Shown one piece after another: positions 45,635 through 54,664 of a stretch of 64,000 nucleotides of DNA (its first letter is position 1; every line of letters begins with the position of its first letter). Source of the DNA: Aquabacterium soli (GTDB lineage Bacteria; Pseudomonadota; Gammaproteobacteria; Burkholderiales; Burkholderiaceae_C). The notes beneath the pieces are model-generated. The model saw nothing but the letters and a program-made list of their open reading frames with translations, was not told where the DNA came from and made no database searches. Made by a program: the position numbers and the translations under genes. The stretch spans positions 245,599 through 309,598 of the forward strand of contig NZ_RSED01000006.1 in the NCBI RefSeq assembly GCF_003933735.1, in the 5' to 3' direction.

Positions 45635-45680
45635 GCCGGCGTACCGGCGCGGGTGATCACCCCGGGCTTGTGGCCCGGGG
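45635..45680 (-). other. two consecutive GC-rich hairpins between dehydrogenase and binding-protein genes
   Basis: CCCCGGGC-TTGTG-GCCCGGGG (45660-45680) lies 14 bases beyond the dehydrogenase stop, followed by GCCGG-CGTA-CCGGC (45635-45648). No T run is present. They may act as a partial terminator or processing site that separates expression of the first gene from the transporter genes. Confidence 0.5.
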
Positions 45681-45693
45681 GATCGAACTGGCG

Positions 45694-47142
45694 TCAGACT
45701 TGAAACGCCAGGTACTTCACTTCGAGGTATTCATCGATGCCCAGGTGCGAGCCTTCACGACCCAGACCCGATTGCTTCACGCCCCCGAAGGGGCCGACCT
45801 CGTTGGAGATCAGGCCGGTGTTGATGCCGACCATCCCGACCTCCAATGCCTCGGCGGTGCGCCAGGCGCGTGACAGGTTCTGCGAGTACAGGTAGGCGGC
45901 CAGGCCGAACTCGGTGGCGTTGGCCAGCGCGACGGCGTCTTCGTCGCGCTCGAAGCGGAACAGCGGCGCCACGGGGCCGAAGATCTCTTCGCGGGCCACG
46001 CGCATGTCAGGGGTGGTGTCGGCCAGCACGGTGGGCTGGTAGAAAGTACCGCCCAGGGCGTGGTCCTGGCCGCCGGTGACCACACGGGCGCCCTTGCCCA
46101 GGGCATCGGCCACCAGCTCGTGCACCTTGTCCAGCGCGGGCTGGTCGATCAGCGGGCCCAGGGCCACAGGCTCCAGGCCATTGCCCACCTTGAGCTCGGC
46201 GGCCTTGGCGGCCAGCTTCTCGGCGAAGCGGTCGTAGATGCCGGCCTGTACGTAGAAGCGGTTGGCGCACACGCAGGTCTGGCCCGCGTTGCGGTACTTG
46301 GAGATCATCGCGCCTTCGACGGCGGCATCCAGGTCGGCATCGTCGAACACGATGAAGGGCGCGTTGCCGCCCAGCTCGAGCGACAGGCGCTTGACGGTCG
46401 GGGCCGACTGCGCCATCAGGATGCGGCCCACTTCGGTGGAGCCGGTGAAGGACAACTTGCGCACCACCGGGCTGGCGGTCAGCACGCCGCCCATGGTGCG
46501 GGCGTCGGCGGTGGTCAGCACCTGGAACACGGCGCCGGGGATGCCGGCGCGCTGGGCCAGCTCGGCCAGGGCCAGCGCCGACAGCGGCGTCTGCTCGGCG
46601 GGCTTGACGAGGATGGCGCAACCCGCCGCCAGGGCTGGGCCCACCTTGCGGGTGATCATGGCCGCCGGGAAGTTCCACGGCGTTATGGCTGCGCACACAC
46701 CCACGGGCTGGCGCAGCACGGCGATGCGCTTGTCGGCCTGAGGATGGGCCAGCACGTCGCCAGACACGCGCTTGGCTTCTTCGGCGAACCACTCGATGAA
46801 GCTGGCGGCATAGATCACCTCGCCCTTGGCCTCGGCCAGGGGCTTGCCCTGCTCGCGGGTCATGATCATCGCCAGGTCATCGGCGTGCTGGACCATGAGA
46901 TCGAACCAGCGGCGCAGGGGGGCAGCGCGCTCCTTGCCCGACAGCTTGGCCCAGGCCTTCTGGCCGGCTTCGGCCACGCGGATGGCGCGCTCGGTCTCGG
47001 CAGCGCCCAGATCGGGCACCGTGGCCAGGCGCTCGCCAGTGGCAGGGTCCAGCACATCGAAGGTGGCGCCAGCGTCGGCGGCGGCCCATTGACCATCGAG
47101 GTAGGCGTTCTGCTTGAGCAGGGTGGGGTCGAGGAGTTTCAT
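45694..47142 (-). CDS. gabD: NAD(P)-dependent succinate-semialdehyde dehydrogenase
   Basis: A 482-residue aldehyde dehydrogenase that closely follows GabD. Catalytic Glu in SLELGGNAPFIVFDD, catalytic Cys in NAGQTCVCANRFYVQ, ITPWNFPAAMITRKVGPALA in the cofactor region, and the C-terminal PFGGVKQSGLGREGSHLGID. It converts succinate semialdehyde to succinate (or glutarate semialdehyde to glutarate). First gene of the operon with a Liv-type transporter and an iron-type alcohol dehydrogenase; divergent from an IclR regulator across 144 bases. Confidence 0.92.
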   Translation of the reverse strand: MKLLDPTLLKQNAYLDGQWAAADAGATFDVLDPATGERLATVPDLGAAETERAIRVAEAGQKAWAKLSGKERAAPLRRWFDLMVQHADDLAMIMTREQGKPLAEAKGEVIYAASFIEWFAEEAKRVSGDVLAHPQADKRIAVLRQPVGVCAAITPWNFPAAMITRKVGPALAAGCAILVKPAEQTPLSALALAELAQRAGIPGAVFQVLTTADARTMGGVLTASPVVRKLSFTGSTEVGRILMAQSAPTVKRLSLELGGNAPFIVFDDADLDAAVEGAMISKYRNAGQTCVCANRFYVQAGIYDRFAEKLAAKAAELKVGNGLEPVALGPLIDQPALDKVHELVADALGKGARVVTGGQDHALGGTFYQPTVLADTTPDMRVAREEIFGPVAPLFRFERDEDAVALANATEFGLAAYLYSQNLSRAWRTAEALEVGMVGINTGLISNEVGPFGGVKQSGLGREGSHLGIDEYLEVKYLAFQV

Positions 47143-47194
47143 ACGGTGTTCAGGTGAGTGGGCAGGCTCGGGTTTGTCCTGAGTTGCGCCACTT

Positions 47195-47219
47195 GTTCAA
47201 TAGGTTGAACCGTGTTCAA
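47195..47219. promoter_or_regulatory. IclR operator candidate, three alternating half-sites
   Basis: GTTCAA-TAGG-TTGAAC (47195-47210) is a perfect dyad, and a third GTTCAA (47214-47219) forms a second dyad with the middle half-site. It lies between the divergent gabD and iclR-type genes, the expected place for an IclR-family operator that controls both. Confidence 0.65.
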
Positions 47220-47286
47220 CTAACGGAATGAATCGTAGCCGCCACGCTGCGCCACTTCGACTGGGGTTTTTCCCTAGACTTTCACA

Positions 47287-48120
47287 ATGCCCAAAACCCA
47301 GACCACTGCCGCCGCGCCAGATGAACCCAAGAGCACATCGCCCGCTGTGGGCCGTGCCGTGCGCATCCTTGACTTGGTCGCCCGCAGCGCCCGTCCCTTG
47401 ACGAGCGCCGAACTGGCGCGTGACACCGGCCTGCCCAAGAGTTCCCTGCATGGGCTGTGCGAAACGCTGATCCAGCTGCGCCTGCTGCAACGCACTGGCA
47501 ACGGCGCGCTGGCCATGGGGCCGCATGTGATGACCTGGGCCAATGCCTTCCTGGCCCACACCAACATCCTGCAGGAGTTCTATGTGGCCTGGCAGGAAAG
47601 CCAGCTCTTCACCATGGAGACCATCACCCTGTCGGTGCTCGATGGGCGCGACGTGGTCTACATCGCCTGCCAGAACGGCACCCGCCCGCTGGACGTCACC
47701 TTCCGCAACGGCATGCGCATGCCCGCGCCTTACACCGCCACCGGCAAGGCCATGCTCAGCACCCTGCCCGACCACGAGGTGTGCACATTGCTGGAGGCGG
47801 CCCCCTGGCCGCAGCCCCTCACGCGCCGCAGCGTGCCCAGCCTGGACGCCCTGCTGCCGGAGCTGGCCCAGTGCCGCCAGCACGGCTACTCCATCGACGA
47901 TGCGCAGGTGCGCGACGGCATGCACTGCTTCGGCGCCGCCGTGTTCGACGCCAGCAGCCAGCAGCGCGCCGTGGCCGGGCTGGCCGTGAGCTTCCTGGAG
48001 GTCGATCTGGTCAACCCAGGCAAGATCGCCGAGGTCGGGCGCCATATCCGTGCGCTGGCAGATCAGTTGTCGGCGCGGCTGGGCGCACCGGTGCACCCGG
48101 ACCGCCGCACCGCGGGCTGA
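47287..48120 (+). CDS. IclR-family transcriptional regulator
   Basis: A 277-residue regulator. The N-terminal winged helix reads AVRILDLVARSARPLTSAELARDTGLPKSSLHGLC (positions about 23-57; recognition helix PKSSLHGL), and the C-terminal effector domain has YIACQNGTRPLDVTFR and MPAPYTATGKAMLSTLPD. IclR proteins mostly repress catabolic operons until an acid intermediate binds. Divergent from gabD with a palindromic operator between them. Convergent with the cyclase gene downstream. Confidence 0.93.
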   Translation: MPKTQTTAAAPDEPKSTSPAVGRAVRILDLVARSARPLTSAELARDTGLPKSSLHGLCETLIQLRLLQRTGNGALAMGPHVMTWANAFLAHTNILQEFYVAWQESQLFTMETITLSVLDGRDVVYIACQNGTRPLDVTFRNGMRMPAPYTATGKAMLSTLPDHEVCTLLEAAPWPQPLTRRSVPSLDALLPELAQCRQHGYSIDDAQVRDGMHCFGAAVFDASSQQRAVAGLAVSFLEVDLVNPGKIAEVGRHIRALADQLSARLGAPVHPDRRTAG

Positions 48121-48130
48121 CACCAGGCCC

Positions 48131-49912
48131 TCAGGCGGGCCCCGCCACCTCGATCCGGTCTCGCCCAGCGCGCTTGGCGCCGTACATGGCGTGGTCGGCC
48201 CGGCTCATCAGCAGGTCCAGGTTCATGCCATGCGTCTGGGTATCGGCCAGGCCAATGCTGACGGTCATGCGCACAGGCGGGTGCTCGCTGCCCACCTCCA
48301 CCACCGTGGACGCCACGGTCTGGCGCAGGCGCTCGGCAAAGCGCAATCCGTCCTCGCGCTCGCAGTGGCTGAGCAGAAGCACGAACTCTTCGCCACCGAT
48401 CCGCGCCGCGATGTCGCCCTGCCGCACGCTCTGGCGCAGCACCTCGGTGAGCGCCACCAGCGCCAGGTCACCCACCGCGTGGCCCAGGGCATCGTTGATG
48501 CGCTTGAAGTGGTCCACGTCCAGCAGCAACACCACCAAGCCGAAGCCGTGGCGGCGCGCCCGCGCCACTTCCGCCTCCGCTGCCTCGAAGAAGGCGCGGC
48601 GGTTGGGCAGCGAGGTCAGGAAGTCGGTGCTGGACTGCACGCGCAGACGCTCGATCAGCTTGTCGCGCTCGGCCTCCAGCGCACGGCGGTCACGGCTTTG
48701 CGCCTGCAAATCGGCGATGCCATCGAACACGGCCGAGATCTCGTCGCCCTGCACAGGAGCCACCAAAGCCACGTAGCGGTCTTCCTTCATGGCCTGGAGT
48801 GCCTCGGCCGCACGGCTCAAGGGCCGGATCACCCGGCGGTGCATCAGGTACAGGCCCAGCACGATCAGCGCGATGTGCAGGCCGGTCATGCCCAGCATCA
48901 CGGCCATCGCCCGACGTTGGGCCAGGTGCAGGGCCGCGCCCTGTTGCAAGGCCTCGGCCAGCAAGGCATCGCGCATGTCGATGATGGCGTTCATGTCGGG
49001 CACGTACCGGGCGGCGAACTCGGCGGTGCTCAGGCCATAGCGTCCATCGGTCTGCCCGGCCTGCACCACCTGCCTGACCAGCGCCTCAGCCCGCCCGAAA
49101 TAATCACGCTCCAAGCGCTCCTGGGCGTGCCGAACGGCGCTGGCGCCGTTGGCCACATGGACACGGGCGGTCAGCAACACGCGCAGTTGCCCGATGCGGC
49201 CGCGCATGCGCTCGATGGCCAGTCGCTCATCGTCGCTCAAGGCGGTCTGCCGGCTCAAGGCGGGCGTGAGCAGCGAGCCCAGTTGCCCGGTCAGCTCGCG
49301 CAACTCGGCGGCCAGCAAGGCACTGCTCACGGTCGAACTCAGCAGCGGCTGGTCCTGCTGCAGGTCTTCCATCACCAGCATGATGCTGGGCCTGAGCATG
49401 CGAACCAGGCGGACCATGCCATCCACCGCCGCCTTGATGGCCTCGGGCTCCCGCCGGGCCAGTGGCTGCGCCGACAACGCATCCACCCGGAGACGGGCCT
49501 GGTGCAGTGCCGCCTGGAATCCGTCCACCTGTCGACCTATCGATTGATGGCGGTCATCACCGGACACCTGTCCCAAGGCCTGCGCGAAGGCGGCATAAGC
49601 CTGGTCGGTGCGCAGGCGTGCTTCATTCAATGAATGGCCCAGGGCCCGGGGCGTGGGGGCATCCGCACCCAGCACACCGTTGGCAGGCCCCCGCTCACGT
49701 GATGCCATCTCCGCGGAAATCATGCCCAGTCGCAGCTGTTCGATCAGCACCACCGCGTGCTCGGCACGCCGGAGATCGCGCCAGTCGATGAAGGTCAGGC
49801 GCCCCAGGCCCAGAACGGCCATGAGGAACAGCGCCGCGGAGATCAGCCAGAACCCCGCGGCCAGTGAGAGCGACCGACGCTGGCGGATCAGCTTGTCGTT
49901 GTTGTCGGACAC
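48131..49912 (-). CDS. membrane diguanylate cyclase with GGDEF domain
   Basis: A 593-residue protein that makes cyclic di-GMP. Helix 1 (about 15-38), a long helical periplasmic sensor (about 40-330), helix 2, then a HAMP-like linker (LSRAAEALQAMKEDRY) and a coiled coil (ALEAERDKLIERLRVQ). The catalytic loop is GGEEF, and an inhibitory I-site RQGD precedes it by five residues, so the enzyme is probably active and product-inhibited. GTG at 49912 (VSDNNDKL) was chosen, and GTG at 49933 is possible. No EAL domain. Confidence 0.9.
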   Translation of the reverse strand: MSDNNDKLIRQRRSLSLAAGFWLISAALFLMAVLGLGRLTFIDWRDLRRAEHAVVLIEQLRLGMISAEMASRERGPANGVLGADAPTPRALGHSLNEARLRTDQAYAAFAQALGQVSGDDRHQSIGRQVDGFQAALHQARLRVDALSAQPLARREPEAIKAAVDGMVRLVRMLRPSIMLVMEDLQQDQPLLSSTVSSALLAAELRELTGQLGSLLTPALSRQTALSDDERLAIERMRGRIGQLRVLLTARVHVANGASAVRHAQERLERDYFGRAEALVRQVVQAGQTDGRYGLSTAEFAARYVPDMNAIIDMRDALLAEALQQGAALHLAQRRAMAVMLGMTGLHIALIVLGLYLMHRRVIRPLSRAAEALQAMKEDRYVALVAPVQGDEISAVFDGIADLQAQSRDRRALEAERDKLIERLRVQSSTDFLTSLPNRRAFFEAAEAEVARARRHGFGLVVLLLDVDHFKRINDALGHAVGDLALVALTEVLRQSVRQGDIAARIGGEEFVLLLSHCEREDGLRFAERLRQTVASTVVEVGSEHPPVRMTVSIGLADTQTHGMNLDLLMSRADHAMYGAKRAGRDRIEVAGPA

Positions 49913-50034
49913 AGAACCCCCATGGCTACGCACACATCACCGAGGCAACAGTGTCCCTAGCGCCCCAACTGCAGATACATGGGGTTACTTTATCTCATGG
50001 CCATCTATCGACACCGTGCAGCGGCCCGTGCGGG

Positions 50035-51648
50035 TCAGGCTGGATTGGCCAGCGCCAGGTAGTGGTGCACCACCGGCTTGCCCGGCCCCTTGTGGTATCG
50101 CAGGGCTTCGGCCTGCAGGTCGGCATCGGCATGCGATACGCGCTGGTGCTGGCGAAGATGCTCTGCCCACGACTCGACCATGAACCATTCCATCACACAG
50201 TCTGATTCGTGGCTGTGCTCGGCCACACCCCAGGCATAGGCGCCATCGCGGCGGCGCTGCTGAGCCATCCGGTGCACGGCGCGCAGGAAGGCGGGCCGGT
50301 CTTCCTTGCGGATGCGGTACTCGATCTGGATCATCACCGGGCCACGGTCATGGGCCACGGGTTCGGCCAGCAGCGGCTCGGGCCAGTGGTTCGAGGGTTG
50401 CAGATCGGCCTCGCCCGTGGGCAGCTTCACGCGGTGGAAGACCACCGCGGCCACCACCAGGCCGATGGCCCCGATCAGCAGCGCCCCCGTGACACCGGCC
50501 GCCTGCGCCGCCAGGCCCCAGCCCAGGCTCCCGGCAGCCATGGCACCGTTGAACACCATCAGGTAGATGGCCAGGCCCCGGCCACGTACCCAGTTGGGCA
50601 GCACGGCCTGCGCCACGCCATTGAGCGTGGTGAGCGCCACGATCCAGCCCATCCCCAAGGCCAGCATCAACAGCACGGCCACCCACTTCGGAGGTGCCGT
50701 CGACAGGGCGGCCATCACCACGGCCGTGAGCACGGCGGCGGCCAGCATCAGTCCATCGGCGCTCCTGAGCCGGTGGCGCAGTGCAGGCAGCAGCACCGCC
50801 CCCAGGATCGCGCCCGCACCAACCGCGCCCAGCAGCACCCCGTAGAAGCCCGCCGTGCCGCCCAGCACCTTGCGCGCCACCAGCGGCAGCAGGGCCCACA
50901 CCGAGCTGGCGAACAGGAAGAACACGAAGGCGCGCAGCAACACCACATGCAGCTCGCGGCTGGATCGGGCGTAGCGCAACCCGGCACGGAAGGCACCGAA
51001 GAACTGCTCGTCCAGGCCCTTCGATTCGGCCTTTGGGCGCTTCCACCAGATCAGGGCGGCGACCACGAGCACGTAACTCAGCACGTCCATGCCGTAGGCC
51101 ATGGCCGCGCCGAAGCTGGCCAGCAGCAGGCCACCGACGGCCGGCCCCACGGCCCGCGCGATGTTGATGCCCAGCGAGTTCAGCGCCACCGCGTTCTTCA
51201 GGTCGGCACGCGGCACCAGCTCGGGCACGATGGCTTGCCAGGTGGGACCCATCAGTGCAGCACCAATGCCGCCCACGAAGGTCAGCGCGATCAGCGATTC
51301 GACCGTGAGCGATTGGGTCTGCGCCATCACCAGCAAGGTGCCACTGACCAGCGCCAGCAGGATCTGCACGCCGATCAGGAAGCGCCGCCGATCGAGGATG
51401 TCCGACAGCACGCCCGCCGGCATCGCCAGCAGGAAGACCGGCAGCGTGGCCGCGGTCTGGATCAGGGCCACGGCCGCGGGGTTGGATGAGAGCTCCGTCA
51501 CCATCCACGAACTGGCCACATCGCGCATGAAGCTGCCGATGTTGCCCAGCACGGTGGCGCCCCACAGCACGGCGAAGACAGGGATGCCCAAAGGCGCGAA
51601 GCTGCCGCCCGTGCCGGGCGTGGAAGCGGAGGATGGTGAGGTGCTCAT
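50035..51648 (-). CDS. MFS_3-type exporter with C-terminal monooxygenase-like domain
   Basis: A 537-residue protein. Residues about 15-410 form a 12-helix MFS_3 transporter (opening FRDVASSWM-like MRDVASSWMVTELSSNPAAV; MPAGVLSDILDRRRF in the first loop). Residues about 430-537 are a soluble domain (IQIEYRIRKEDRPAFLRAVH, then DCVMEWFMVESWAEHLRQHQ) of the antibiotic-biosynthesis-monooxygenase/dimeric ferredoxin-like fold, as in many PF05977 proteins. It follows the YcaC-like hydrolase gene by 5 bases and probably shares its promoter. Substrate unknown. Confidence 0.87.
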   Translation of the reverse strand: MSTSPSSASTPGTGGSFAPLGIPVFAVLWGATVLGNIGSFMRDVASSWMVTELSSNPAAVALIQTAATLPVFLLAMPAGVLSDILDRRRFLIGVQILLALVSGTLLVMAQTQSLTVESLIALTFVGGIGAALMGPTWQAIVPELVPRADLKNAVALNSLGINIARAVGPAVGGLLLASFGAAMAYGMDVLSYVLVVAALIWWKRPKAESKGLDEQFFGAFRAGLRYARSSRELHVVLLRAFVFFLFASSVWALLPLVARKVLGGTAGFYGVLLGAVGAGAILGAVLLPALRHRLRSADGLMLAAAVLTAVVMAALSTAPPKWVAVLLMLALGMGWIVALTTLNGVAQAVLPNWVRGRGLAIYLMVFNGAMAAGSLGWGLAAQAAGVTGALLIGAIGLVVAAVVFHRVKLPTGEADLQPSNHWPEPLLAEPVAHDRGPVMIQIEYRIRKEDRPAFLRAVHRMAQQRRRDGAYAWGVAEHSHESDCVMEWFMVESWAEHLRQHQRVSHADADLQAEALRYHKGPGKPVVHHYLALANPA

Positions 51649-51653
51649 GGCGA

Positions 51654-52340
51654 TCAGCCTTCGTGGGCGTTGAACATGGTCTTGGCGTAGGTGATCCCCA
51701 GGCCGTAGGCGCCGCCGAACTTCTTCGCGATGCCGGTCGTCATGTCATACGTTTCGCCACGGGCCCAGTCACGCTGCAGCTCCAGCAGGTACTGCAGCGA
51801 GGTGATGGGGCGGGCACCGGCCTGCACCATGCGCTCCACGGCGCGGTTGTGGGCCTCGGTGGAGATGTCGCCAGAGGCATCGGTGATCACGTAGACCTCG
51901 AAGCCCTGGTCGAGCGCCGAGAGGGCCGGGCCGACGATGCACACGCTGGTCCACAGGCCGGCCAGCACGATGCGCGACTTGCCGATCTCGTTGACGCGCT
52001 GGATCACGGCGGCGTCTTCCCAGGTGTTCATGGAGGTGCGGTCCAGCAGGGCCTGGCCGGGGAAAGGGGCAGTGACCTCGTCGAACATCGGGCCGCTGAA
52101 GCTCTTCTCGGCCACGGTGGTCAGGATGGTGGAGACCTTGAAGCCGGCCGCGGCGTTGGCCACGAGGGCGGCGTTGTTGCGCAGCGTGGTGGCGTCGATC
52201 GAATGCGTGGCGAAAGCCATCTGCGACTGGAAGTCGATCATGACCAGGGTGTGGTCCTGGGCGTTCAGCAAGGTGCGGCCAGGGGCGGCGATGGCGACGG
52301 GCTTGGTGGAGGTGCTGGCGGTGATGGTGGCGTTGCTCAT
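51654..52340 (-). CDS. isochorismatase-family hydrolase, YcaC-like
   Basis: A 228-residue cysteine hydrolase. The catalytic Asp is in LVMIDFQSQMAFA, and the nucleophile Cys is in AGLWTSVCIVGPALSAL. The family includes nicotinamidase and isochorismatase; this YcaC-like branch has no settled substrate. It is in an operon with the MFS_3 exporter and divergent from a LysR regulator; inverted repeats fill the spacer. Confidence 0.88.
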   Translation of the reverse strand: MSNATITASTSTKPVAIAAPGRTLLNAQDHTLVMIDFQSQMAFATHSIDATTLRNNAALVANAAAGFKVSTILTTVAEKSFSGPMFDEVTAPFPGQALLDRTSMNTWEDAAVIQRVNEIGKSRIVLAGLWTSVCIVGPALSALDQGFEVYVITDASGDISTEAHNRAVERMVQAGARPITSLQYLLELQRDWARGETYDMTTGIAKKFGGAYGLGITYAKTMFNAHEG

Positions 52341-52453
52341 GATGTGTTCCTAGGTGAAGAAAGTTGACGAAGGCTTGAAAGGATTCGATTCGCTTCAACC
52401 TGAAGTGCGGGAGCGGTATCCCGTTGTTTTTCAATCACTTCCGTGTTGCGATG

Positions 52454-52526
52454 GATGAAGTATCTGGCGCTTCATCTGGCCTCAGGGTGAAACATCACCC
52501 ACTCAATCATCGATAATTTCGATGAT
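52454..52526. promoter_or_regulatory. array of three inverted repeats between LysR and YcaC genes
   Basis: GATGAAG-N9-CTTCATC (52454-52476), GGGTGA-N4-TCACCC (52485-52500) and ATCATCGA-N5-TCGATGAT (52506-52526) follow one another. The last ends 18 bases before the LysR start and has the T-N11-A form of LysR boxes. These are likely operators for the divergent promoters. Confidence 0.6.
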
Positions 52527-52544
52527 TCAATTCCAGGCCCAGCC

Positions 52545-53447
52545 GTGCTGAAACTCACACTCGAAGCCATCGAACTGGTAGATGCCATCGCCCGTTACGG
52601 CTCCTTCGCCGCGGCCGCCGAGCGGCTGTACAAGGTGCCTTCGACGATTTCGTACGCGGTGGCCAAGCTGGAAGAACAACTGGGCCTGGCGCTGTTCGTG
52701 CGCAACGGCCCCCGCGTCACCCTCACCCCGGCCGGACACGAGATGCTCAAGGAAGGCCGCTGGCTGCTGGCCGCGGCGCGCCAGCTCGAATCACGCATGC
52801 GGCAGATCGCCACGGGCTTCGAGACCGAACTGCGGCTGGTGCACGATTCGCTGATTCCCACCAGCGCGTTCGGGGATGACATCCGCGCCTTCGAGGCGCT
52901 GGACACCGGCACGCGGCTGCGCATCAACAGCGATGCGCTGAACGGCCCGTGGGAATGCCTGCGCGAGGGCCGCGCCGACATCATCGTGGCGGCTGGCGAA
53001 GGCCCGGCGGGCGGCGGCTACAAGGCGGTGCCGGTGGGCAGTCTGGAGTTCGTGTTCTGCGCCACCGCGGCGCATCCGCTGGCCAAGCTGGGGCGGCCCA
53101 TCTCGCGGGCCGACCTGCTGGAGCACACGGCCGTGGTGGTGGGCGATGGCGCCCGCTCGCTGAACGACCGCACCGTGGGCCTGCAATCAGGCCAGCGGCG
53201 CATCACCGTGCCGTCCATGCAGGCCAAGATCGAATGCCAGGCGGCGGGCTTGGGGCTGGGCTTCCTGCCGCGCGCCTGCATCCGGGTAGAGCTCGACAAC
53301 GGCATCCTGGTCGAGCTGCCGGTCGAAGAGCCCCGCCCGCCAGAGACCTTCTGGCTGGCCTGGCGCACGGAGCACATGGGCGAAGCGCTCAAGTGGTGGC
53401 GCCAACGCCTGGACCGCACCTTGTTGCCAAACATCCTGCCGCGTTGA
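52545..53447 (+). CDS. LysR-family transcriptional regulator
   Basis: A 300-residue regulator starting at a GTG codon. The DNA-binding domain reads AIARYGSFAAAAERLYKVPS and LEEQLGLALFVRNGPRVTLT; the effector domain follows, with GLGLGFLPRACIRVELDNG near the end. Resembles the YhaJ/PgrR-like group that often controls an adjacent divergent hydrolase or redox gene. Its likely target is the YcaC/MFS_3 operon. Confidence 0.92.
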   Translation: MLKLTLEAIELVDAIARYGSFAAAAERLYKVPSTISYAVAKLEEQLGLALFVRNGPRVTLTPAGHEMLKEGRWLLAAARQLESRMRQIATGFETELRLVHDSLIPTSAFGDDIRAFEALDTGTRLRINSDALNGPWECLREGRADIIVAAGEGPAGGGYKAVPVGSLEFVFCATAAHPLAKLGRPISRADLLEHTAVVVGDGARSLNDRTVGLQSGQRRITVPSMQAKIECQAAGLGLGFLPRACIRVELDNGILVELPVEEPRPPETFWLAWRTEHMGEALKWWRQRLDRTLLPNILPR

Positions 53448-53470
53448 GGCAGGCGTGGGCCACGCGATCT

Positions 53471-54598
53471 TCAGGCCCGCGCCACCAGATCACCGAGCAC
53501 GGTGTAGGGCTCAGGATGACGGGCTGGAGCGGGCGCGTCATACAGCGCCAGCCATGACGGTGTGCGCGCCAGGCCGCGCGGCACCGCACAGAAGGCTTCT
53601 GCGCGATCGGCACCGGGCTCGTGCGGCAGGGTGCACACCGGCTCCAGATCGGGCCAGAAGGCCACGGGCGCATCCACCGCGCGCAAGGCCTGGCGCGCCC
53701 CGCCCCAACGGTACAGGCGGATCTCGCCATCGAGCACCATCGTCGGGCCGGCCAGGATGAACAGGTCATCCCCATCCATGTGCAGGTCACGCACGCCCAA
53801 CCCGCCCAGGTTCAGGAAGTGCTTGCGCAAGGGCGTTTCAGTGCCTGACAGGGAAGCCAGACGCAGGTGCCTGCCCGCAGGCTGAGGCTGCACTTCCAGC
53901 AAGCCTGCCCAACCCCGCAGCACCGGGCCACGCAGGCCCAGCAGCATGGACTCGCCCAGCAGGGCCAGGCCTTCGACATCGAACCCGTTGTCCTTGCCAG
54001 GCAGGGACAGGAAGCGACCATAGTGCGGATCGGTCTCGAGCAGGCGGGTCAGTGCGTTGACACGGTCATCGCCTTCCAGCCTCAAGGCCTGGCGGCCATC
54101 GTCGGCGCGGCGAACCAGTGAGGGCTGACCCGCGTCATCGTGAACCACCGGGATGCAGGCGAGCAGCAGGCGGTTGGCATCCAGCGACAGCTTGGCCAGG
54201 CGGCGCGCATTGTCTTCGGCGCTGCGCCCGGGCTTGGCGTTCTTGCGCTTGAGGCCGTGCGAGCCGACCACCCACAGGTGGCGGCCGTCGAAGGCCATGC
54301 CTTCCAGGTCGGCCTCGTCGTCTGCGTTGCCCGGCAGGTCGAGCAGTTCGGCCAGGGGAAAGTTCTTCGGCTCACCGAAGCGCAGCGCTTCACCACCGAT
54401 GGGACCCAACCGCTTCAGGCGGTCGATGCCGCAGGCCTCGTCGCCCGCCACCCACAACCAGTCGTCAGTGAAGGCGGCCCCCGACAGATTGAGGTGAACC
54501 AGCGAGTCCTTGTCGAACTCCAGCCGCACGGCGTGGCGCTTGATCAGTTTCTTCATGCGGCTGGCATCCCGTGGCTTGGTGGGTGGTGGAGTGGCCAT
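53471..54598 (-). CDS. DUF3616 protein
   Basis: A 375-residue protein of the DUF3616 family, recognised by the beta-rich repeats LVHLNLSGAAFTDDWLWVAG, EGMAFDGRHLWVVGSHGLKR and VEGLALLGESMLLGLRGPVL, which suggest a propeller-like fold. No signal peptide. Function unknown. ATG at 54598 has a GGGGAGGG tract upstream, and ATG 54556 is also possible. Stands alone between a LysR gene (convergent) and a PEP-CTERM gene. Confidence 0.8.
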   Translation of the reverse strand: MATPPPTKPRDASRMKKLIKRHAVRLEFDKDSLVHLNLSGAAFTDDWLWVAGDEACGIDRLKRLGPIGGEALRFGEPKNFPLAELLDLPGNADDEADLEGMAFDGRHLWVVGSHGLKRKNAKPGRSAEDNARRLAKLSLDANRLLLACIPVVHDDAGQPSLVRRADDGRQALRLEGDDRVNALTRLLETDPHYGRFLSLPGKDNGFDVEGLALLGESMLLGLRGPVLRGWAGLLEVQPQPAGRHLRLASLSGTETPLRKHFLNLGGLGVRDLHMDGDDLFILAGPTMVLDGEIRLYRWGGARQALRAVDAPVAFWPDLEPVCTLPHEPGADRAEAFCAVPRGLARTPSWLALYDAPAPARHPEPYTVLGDLVARA

Positions 54599-54664
54599 CG
54601 TACGCCACCCTCCCCTCAGCCAACCCACGGGGCCACCGGCCCAGGATACCCGGCGTGCGTCGCG

